Assembly (NCBI GenBank): GCA_015522345.1
Contig: WAML01000203.1
Location: forward strand, 1-18,973
Direction: 5' to 3'
Length of the DNA: 18,973 bases
From: Desulfurococcales archaeon
GTDB taxonomy: Archaea > Thermoproteota > Thermoprotei_A > Sulfolobales > Desulfurococcaceae
Below, in pieces: positions 14,639 to 18,973 of this stretch. The notes beneath the pieces were generated by a model. That model ran no database searches, had not been told where the DNA came from, and was given only the letters and a program-made list of their open reading frames with translations. Positions within the stretch are counted from its first letter, which is position 1, and each line of letters opens with the position of its first letter. Made by a program: the position numbers and the translations under genes.

Positions 14639-14918
14639 GGAAGAATATAGAGTATATTATTGTATTCAAAGAGAAATAGAACAAGTTATACCAAGACACC
14701 ATATTACTTCTATAGCTACATGTAGCGAAATAGGCTCTATCTCAATAGATGAATTAGCTACAATACTTAACAATCAATTATTAAATATTCTTGATAGAGA
14801 AAATGAAGTAATTATTGCAGACACTAATTTAATAGAGAAGATAGTTCATGTGCTAGGAGTAACGGAGAATATTGGTCAAGCTACTATTTATCTAAGAATT
14901 ATGAAGGCTAGCGTTTAA
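14628..14918 (+). CDS. Candidate last gene of the hydrogenase operon, no ATG/GTG/TTG start
   Basis: A stop-free frame runs from 14622 to TAA at 14916-14918. It has no ATG, GTG or TTG near its beginning, but CTG at 14628 is preceded at proper spacing by AGGTGA (14616-14621), the archaeal ribosome-binding consensus. The 96-residue product starts 'LLHKEEYRVYYCIQREIEQ' and includes 'ISIDELATILNNQLLNIL' and 'NEVIIADTNLIEKIVHVLGV', which read like natural alpha/beta protein. A 96-codon open frame is improbable by chance in DNA this AT-rich. It overlaps the small-subunit gene by 11 bp, as other operon genes do. An alternative is a +1 shift or a sequence error in the A6 run at 14621-14626, which would make it a C-terminal extension of the small subunit. 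I do not recognise the family. Confidence 0.6.
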   Translation: MLHKEEYRVYYCIQREIEQVIPRHHITSIATCSEIGSISIDELATILNNQLLNILDRENEVIIADTNLIEKIVHVLGVTENIGQATIYLRIMKASV

Positions 14919-14966
14919 CTCCTTATTTACTTTCTACTAGTAAGAATATTTGTTATTGAAGAATAA

Positions 14967-15075
<109 letters not shown>

Positions 15076-15091
15076 CTTTTACTAATACCTG

Positions 15092-15098
15092 TATATAA
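15092..15098 (-). promoter_or_regulatory. TATA box for tRNA-Ala
   Basis: TTATATA on the minus strand ends 17-23 bp before the mature tRNA 5' end at 15075, the right distance for archaeal transcription to begin at or within a few bases of the tRNA. Confidence 0.6.
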
Positions 15099-15193
15099 TG
15101 ATTAGAGAGCGGACTCCTTTTTATTTTTTATATTTGATAAACGACTTTTTGATGAAGCAAGGATAATAGTTTTTAGAAGACAATTTTCGTTCT

Positions 15194-15382
15194 TTATCTT
15201 ATACGTACTCTATTAACTTTCTTATTCTGCCATTTGTATCTTCTAATTCTCTTACTTCTACCATAGCCGCATGCTGCGCAGTAGCCTTTGGCAACATTGT
15301 ATGAATGTCTACCGCAGCGAGGACACCTAATATGTGTTTTTCCTTTACTCATTTTACCGAAGCTAGTAGTTCCTTTAACCAT
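15194..15382 (-). CDS. rpl37e: Ribosomal protein eL37 (L37e)
   Basis: A 62-residue, very basic protein starting 'MVKGTTSFGKMSKGKTHIRC', with a C2-C2 zinc ribbon: Cys20, Cys23, Cys35 and Cys38 ('CPRCGRHSYN' and 'CAACGYG'). The tail is Arg/Lys-rich. This is a complete archaeal/eukaryotic large-subunit protein eL37, which binds 23S rRNA. AGGTGATAT precedes the ATG. It follows the LSm gene with a 45-bp gap, an arrangement common in archaea, so the two are probably co-transcribed. Confidence 0.97.
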   Translation of the reverse strand: MVKGTTSFGKMSKGKTHIRCPRCGRHSYNVAKGYCAACGYGRSKRIRRYKWQNKKVNRVRIR

Positions 15383-15427
15383 TTATATCACCTTCTTGAA
15401 TAGTTGGTAGATTAATGATATTTAATA

Positions 15428-15658
15428 TTATAGTGTAGGTGTGGGACTTATTAATACGACTGTATCTCCTCTTATGACGATAGTGCCTAGTTTTCTAGTG
15501 CTCCCATCTTCTCTTATTTCTTCTGCATCATCTAATACTATGTTTAAATGTTGGTCATAGCTCTTTAGCTTACCTCTTACTGAATGATTGCCTTTTAGTT
15601 TAATTAACACTATAGTTCCAAGGGATTCATGGAGGATCTTGTGCGCTGTTTCAACCAT
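15428..15658 (-). CDS. Sm-like archaeal protein (LSm/SmAP)
   Basis: The 76 residues form one Sm fold. An N-terminal helix (2-12) is followed by the Sm1 motif with 'GKLKSYDQHLNIVLDDAEE' and the Sm2 motif 'LGTIVIRGDTVVLI', whose 'IRGD' and the 'D-HLN' box line the RNA-binding pocket. Archaeal SmAPs assemble into heptameric rings that bind U-rich RNA and tRNA-related RNAs. It is the first gene of a pair with eL37. A GGTGT site lies upstream of the ATG at 15658. Confidence 0.96.
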   Translation of the reverse strand: MVETAHKILHESLGTIVLIKLKGNHSVRGKLKSYDQHLNIVLDDAEEIREDGSTRKLGTIVIRGDTVVLISPTPTL

Positions 15659-15716
15659 CTGATACTACACCTTGCTTTACTCTATCCCTATATAGTCTTT
15701 ATGATTTAGAGAGGAC

Positions 15717-15723
15717 TATTTAA
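15717..15723 (+). promoter_or_regulatory. Probable TATA box for the PUA-domain gene
   Basis: TATTTAA, with purines GAGGA just upstream, lies 39-45 bp before the TTG start in the divergent gap between LSm and the PUA gene. Predicted transcription starts near 15745. Confidence 0.4.
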
Positions 15724-15761
15724 GTCTAGATGATAAGGTTTCTTTAGGGGGATTAAAAACA

Positions 15762-16268
15762 TTGCCTCGGAGATGGTATTTATCTAAAAAAGATACTAAG
15801 GCTATAAGAACTAAGATTATGCAGTTGTACCAGGATGTACCACTTAGTTTCAGGAAAGTTGAAAAACTAGTTGAGAAAGGATTGCCTGAAATACTAATTG
15901 TTGATGATATACCTTCTTTCTTTCTATATGAGGGAAAGTACTTTCCTCTACTAACCCTACTATTACTCAAGGGGTATGAGTGGATAAATTATGTAATTGT
16001 GGATGAAGGAGCGGTAAAACCTCTTTTACGTGGAGCAGATGTAATGATCCCAGGTATAAGGAGTATTAAAGGAGTCTTTGATGTAGGAGACCCTGTTGTC
16101 GTAGTTGAAGAAAAATATAAGAAACCATTTGTAGTTGCTAAAGCACTTCTAAATTCAACTGAAATAACTAGCCATGAGTTAAAGAAGGGTAAAGCACTTG
16201 AAAATATACATAGAATAGGAGATAAGCTATGGAAACTAGTGTATCCTATGATGACGTCGAAGATCTAA
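15762..16268 (+). CDS. PUA-domain RNA-binding protein (Tma20/MCT-1-like)
   Basis: This 168-residue protein has a two-part structure. An N-terminal domain (about 1-78) includes 'PRRWYLSKKDTKAIRTKI' and 'EILIVDDIPSFFLYEGKYFPLL'. A PUA domain (about 80-155) includes 'VIVDEGAVKPLLRGADVMIPGI', 'FDVGDPVVVVEEKYKKPFVVAKA' and 'KGKALENIHRIGDKLW'. That layout is the archaeal counterpart of Tma20/MCT-1, which binds the small ribosomal subunit and tRNA and takes part in initiation and recycling. The start is TTG at 15762 with a G5 tract about 10 nt upstream. Function is by family resemblance. Confidence 0.88.
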   Translation: MPRRWYLSKKDTKAIRTKIMQLYQDVPLSFRKVEKLVEKGLPEILIVDDIPSFFLYEGKYFPLLTLLLLKGYEWINYVIVDEGAVKPLLRGADVMIPGIRSIKGVFDVGDPVVVVEEKYKKPFVVAKALLNSTEITSHELKKGKALENIHRIGDKLWKLVYPMMTSKI

Positions 16269-16277
16269 CATAATCAT

Positions 16278-16286
16278 TTATAAATA
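16278..16286 (+). promoter_or_regulatory. Probable TATA box for the FKBP gene
   Basis: TTTATAAAT is one of the best TATA matches in the window, in the gap between the PUA gene and the FKBP gene. It predicts transcription from about 16305, with a leader of about 40 nt. Confidence 0.45.
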
Positions 16287-16344
16287 TCTTTTCTAATCCT
16301 TATTCAAGTGACAGTATATAGTTAGCTTAGATAGAGTGATAGAA

Positions 16345-17118
16345 ATGACTCCATTTAATGAAGGAGATTTCATATTAATAGAGTATACAGCTAAGGTAAA
16401 AGAAACCGGGAACATAATAGATACTACTAATGAGGATGTAGCTAAGAAAGAAGGTATTTACGAAAGCAATAGAATATATGGGCCAACACTAGTTGTTTTA
16501 GGTAAAGGCTGGGTTATAAAGGGTTTAGAAGAAGAATTAGCTAAAATGAATGAAGGAGAAGAAAAAGAAATAGTTATTCCTCCAGCTAAAGCATATGGAG
16601 AAAGAGACCCTAGTAAAATAAAGGTGTTTAGTATAAGGGAGTTTCGTCGAAGAAACATAGAGGTAAGGGTAGGCGATGTAATAGATTTTGGAGGAACTAC
16701 AGGAGTTGTAAAAAGTATAACTGGAGGACGTGTAGTAGTAGACTTTAATCATCCGTTAGCAGGTAAAACTCTTGTCTATAAAGTTAAGATCGTTAAAAAA
16801 CTAGAGTCGTTAGAGGATAAATTAAAAGCTTTAGTAGCTAAACACCTCAATATAAAGATTGATGATGTACTACTAGAATATGATCCTGAAGAAAAGAAGG
16901 TAGTAATCAATGTACCTACTAAGATAATGACTAGAAAAGATATACAGTACGCCAAGATAGCTCTTGTAAGCAATATATTCGAGTACTTCAAGGATGATGT
17001 TGAAAAAATTATACTACAAGAAGTATTTGAGCGAAAGCATCCTACTAAGGAAACTAAAACAGCTGAAGCAGAGAAAGAACCTAGTAAAGAGACTAGTGCT
17101 GAAAAGGAACACAAATAG
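16345..17118 (+). CDS. Long FKBP-type peptidyl-prolyl isomerase (SlyD-like, with C-terminal extension)
   Basis: The 257 residues contain a split FKBP domain: 'GDFILIEYTAKV' and 'GPTLVVLGKGWVIKGLEEEL' then 'IPPAKAYGERD'. A chaperone-like IF insert lies at about 85-130 ('VRVGDVIDFGGTTGVVKSI...VDFNHPLAGKTL'), and its last strand returns to the FKBP fold. Residues about 155-230 form a further alpha/beta domain seen in long archaeal FKBPs, and the tail (about 232-257) is a Lys/Glu-rich disordered segment. It isomerises proline bonds and helps proteins fold. ATG 16345 is preferred with AGTGAT upstream; GTG at 16336 would add three residues. It is convergent with the next gene. Confidence 0.92.
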   Translation: MTPFNEGDFILIEYTAKVKETGNIIDTTNEDVAKKEGIYESNRIYGPTLVVLGKGWVIKGLEEELAKMNEGEEKEIVIPPAKAYGERDPSKIKVFSIREFRRRNIEVRVGDVIDFGGTTGVVKSITGGRVVVDFNHPLAGKTLVYKVKIVKKLESLEDKLKALVAKHLNIKIDDVLLEYDPEEKKVVINVPTKIMTRKDIQYAKIALVSNIFEYFKDDVEKIILQEVFERKHPTKETKTAEAEKEPSKETSAEKEHK

Positions 17119-17135
17119 CTAGTCAAGTAGTATTT

Positions 17136-18200
17136 TTAATCAATAACTCCAGTTTCTTTAGCTAGTTTTTCAGCAGCTTCCCATGTAAGCCCGTTATCTC
17201 CTAGTATTGTATATCTTTTTCTAACTTTATGAGCGATAGTTAATGCCTTAATTATTATATGATCGGGGATCCCGAGTTCTTTAGCTGTTGTTGGAGCTCC
17301 TATTTTCTGTAAAATCCTCTTTACTTTCTTCCACCTAGGATCTCCATACAAGTATAACATCATTATTGTTCCTACACCTACTTGTTCTCCATGGAGAGCT
17401 GGTTTAGGTGCTACAATATCTAGTGCATGACTAAATAAATGCTCCGATCCGCTGGCCGGTCTACTTGAACCAGCTATACACATTGCTACACTACTACTTA
17501 TTAGTGCTTCAACAACTATTCTAACTCCTTCGGGGTTACCGCTTGCTATTAATTCATGGTATCTAATAACGTGTTTTGCAGATAATAGAGCTAGTTGGGC
17601 AGCGTATTCACCATAGTATTCACCTTTTAATTTATGGGCTAGTCTCCAGTCCTTAACTGCTACAAGTTTTCCTACTAGATCACCCACTCCAGCTTTCAAT
17701 AATCTTCTAGGAGCTCTAGATATAACATCTATATCTGCTATAATTGCTATAGGTGTAACTGCTTTCACACTTGTAGGTCCATTTAATCCTTTTAAACTAG
17801 CGAAAGGACTTGCTATACCATCGTGGCTTGCCGCTGTTGGAATACTTACAAAAGGCTTTTTTATTCTTGAAGAAATGTATTTTGCTATATCAATTGCTTT
17901 TCCTCCCCCTATTCCAATTACTGTGTCTGCATTATACTCTCTGATTTCAGTGTATAGTTTATCAGCTTGTTCTTTAGTTGGTTTATCAGCTATAAGTAAT
18001 TGAGTATCATAGCCGTATTCTTTAATCGAAGTTACTACCTCTCTGGCTATAATATTATAGACGTTGGGGCCTGTTACAATAGCTACTGTACTCCTTTTCT
18101 CCAGACCTAAACTTTCTAGGTATTGTGGAGTATTTTTAATAATATTGTATCCTATATAGATCTTTTTTGGCAACTCTATTATGTGGGGGTTCATTGACAA
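17136..18200 (-). CDS. egsA: sn-Glycerol-1-phosphate dehydrogenase
   Basis: This 354-residue enzyme makes sn-glycerol-1-phosphate from dihydroxyacetone phosphate with NAD(P)H, the step that gives archaeal lipids their stereochemistry. Visible landmarks are 'GIGGGKAIDIAKY' (NAD(P) binding, about 96-108), 'SIPTAASHDGIASPFAS' (about 119-135), the metal-ligand Asp in 'GVGDLVGK' (174), His254 in 'GSEHLFSHALD' and His270 in 'LHGEQVG'. Full length compared with archaeal EgsA. I chose TTG 18200 because GGTG at 18207-18210 is well spaced for it. ATG 18194, two codons in, is also possible. It is divergent from the proteasome gene. Confidence 0.96.
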   Translation of the reverse strand: MSMNPHIIELPKKIYIGYNIIKNTPQYLESLGLEKRSTVAIVTGPNVYNIIAREVVTSIKEYGYDTQLLIADKPTKEQADKLYTEIREYNADTVIGIGGGKAIDIAKYISSRIKKPFVSIPTAASHDGIASPFASLKGLNGPTSVKAVTPIAIIADIDVISRAPRRLLKAGVGDLVGKLVAVKDWRLAHKLKGEYYGEYAAQLALLSAKHVIRYHELIASGNPEGVRIVVEALISSSVAMCIAGSSRPASGSEHLFSHALDIVAPKPALHGEQVGVGTIMMLYLYGDPRWKKVKRILQKIGAPTTAKELGIPDHIIIKALTIAHKVRKRYTILGDNGLTWEAAEKLAKETGVID

Positions 18201-18292
18201 AAGCTACACCATAGGCGATCGAGTCTATACTGTGTGTTTGGAGCAGTGATTTTCTATGAAAATGTAGAGAATAGTGGTTTTTAAGTGTATGG

Positions 18293-18303
18293 TAATATTT
18301 AAA
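18293..18303 (+). promoter_or_regulatory. Probable TATA box for the proteasome gene
   Basis: A TAATATTTAAA stretch lies about 60-70 bp before the ATG, giving a predicted transcript start near 18325 and a leader carrying GGTGA. The 162-bp gap between the divergent genes shows no other clear element. Confidence 0.4.
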
Positions 18304-18362
18304 AGTGTGTTAAAAAGTATCTATTGCATAGAATATTTTTCTATAACTATGGTGAACAATAG

Positions 18363-18973
18363 ATGGAGTTAAAGAAAAAGAGTGTTGATACAAAGACTAC
18401 TACTGTAGGACTTAAGATAAAGGATTATGTTGTTTTAGCAGCTGATAAAAGAGCTACTGCTGGTACATATGTTGCCCATAAAAGAGTTGAGAAAATACAT
18501 AAAATAAACGATTATACAGCTATGACTATATCTGGTTTAGTAGCTGATGCACAGTATTTAGTTGACTATGCTAGAGCTATATCGAAGTACTATGAACTTG
18601 AAACAAATGAAAAACCATCTATTAAAGCTATAGCTACTTACTTAAGCAATATACTCTCGGTATACCTAAGAATATCTCCATTTATTGTCCAATTAATTGT
18701 AGGAGGATATGATGTAGAGCCTCGTCTATACTATATCGACTTATTTGGTACATTAAGTGAAGAAGAATATATTGCAACAGGATCAGGGTCTCCGACAGCC
18801 TATGGAGTACTAGAAGATAGATATAAAAAAGATCTAGGGTTGGAGGAAGCTATAAAATTAGCTTATGAATCAGTAAAAGCTGCTGTAGAAAGAGACTCTT
18901 TTAGCGGAGAAGGAGTGGATGTAGTTATCATTGGAAAGAACGTGTTTGAGAAGAGAACAATATTATTTAAGAG
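18363..18973 (+). CDS. psmB: Proteasome beta subunit, cut by the window end
   Basis: 203 residues are visible. After an 11-residue leader comes 'TTTVGLKIKDYVVLAADKRATAG'. Taking the first of these Thr as Thr1, Asp17 ('AADKR') and Lys33 ('RVEKI') are in place, followed by 'ATGSGSPTAYGVLE' (with the catalytic-site Ser) and 'RDSFSGEGVDV' (Asp and Ser). All active-site residues are therefore present. The residue before Thr1 is Lys, where archaeal beta subunits normally have Gly for self-cleavage of the leader, so processing is uncertain. GGTGA at 18351-18355 supports the ATG. The last residues lie beyond the window. Confidence 0.95.
   Translation, partial: MELKKKSVDTKTTTVGLKIKDYVVLAADKRATAGTYVAHKRVEKIHKINDYTAMTISGLVADAQYLVDYARAISKYYELETNEKPSIKAIATYLSNILSVYLRISPFIVQLIVGGYDVEPRLYYIDLFGTLSEEEYIATGSGSPTAYGVLEDRYKKDLGLEEAIKLAYESVKAAVERDSFSGEGVDVVIIGKNVFEKRTILFK

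Overview
The window is A+T-rich DNA from a hyperthermophilic archaeon. The evidence is ribosomal protein eL37 beside an Sm-like protein, an archaeal proteasome beta subunit, glycerol-1-phosphate dehydrogenase, an archaeal RNase P RNA, an intron-containing tRNA-Ala, GGTG-type ribosome binding sites and TATA-like promoters. The very low G+C of coding DNA, the G+C-rich stable RNAs and the gene content suggest Crenarchaeota/Desulfurococcales, perhaps a Staphylothermus-like organism. That placement is inference.

Layout. Positions 1-697 carry the end of glycine cleavage T protein and all of H protein. On the minus strand, 723-2137 holds an ATP-NAD kinase-like protein and a small unknown protein. 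Positions 2138-2730 contain no convincing gene but are rich in structure: a long concentric inverted repeat, repeated G-tract motifs, an AT-rich palindromic block and a match to the core I recall for archaeal origin recognition boxes. RNase P RNA follows (about 2733-3079, plus strand), convergent with tsr3. Next come a stand-alone Lrp/AsnC RAM-domain protein and an MgtE magnesium transporter.

The centrepiece is 6025-14918, a tightly packed operon for a membrane-bound group 4 [NiFe]-hydrogenase. In order it encodes a GltD/NfnB-like FAD-NAD(P) oxidoreductase, a four-cluster ferredoxin, two antiporter-like proton/sodium pump subunits, a small free-standing lateral-helix protein, a NuoH-like anchor, a fused NuoC-NuoD large subunit with all four Ni ligands, a NuoI/HycF-like ferredoxin, the NuoB-like small subunit, and a previously easy-to-miss ORF with no ATG/GTG/TTG start. 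Read together, electrons could enter from NAD(P)H and/or ferredoxin, pass along Fe-S clusters to protons (H2 formation) and drive ion export. Direction and donor are not shown by sequence.

Positions 14967-18973 are housekeeping: tRNA-Ala(TGC) with a 32-nt intron, eL37 and LSm (minus), a PUA-domain protein and a long FKBP prolyl isomerase (plus), glycerol-1-phosphate dehydrogenase (minus), and a proteasome beta subunit cut by the window end.
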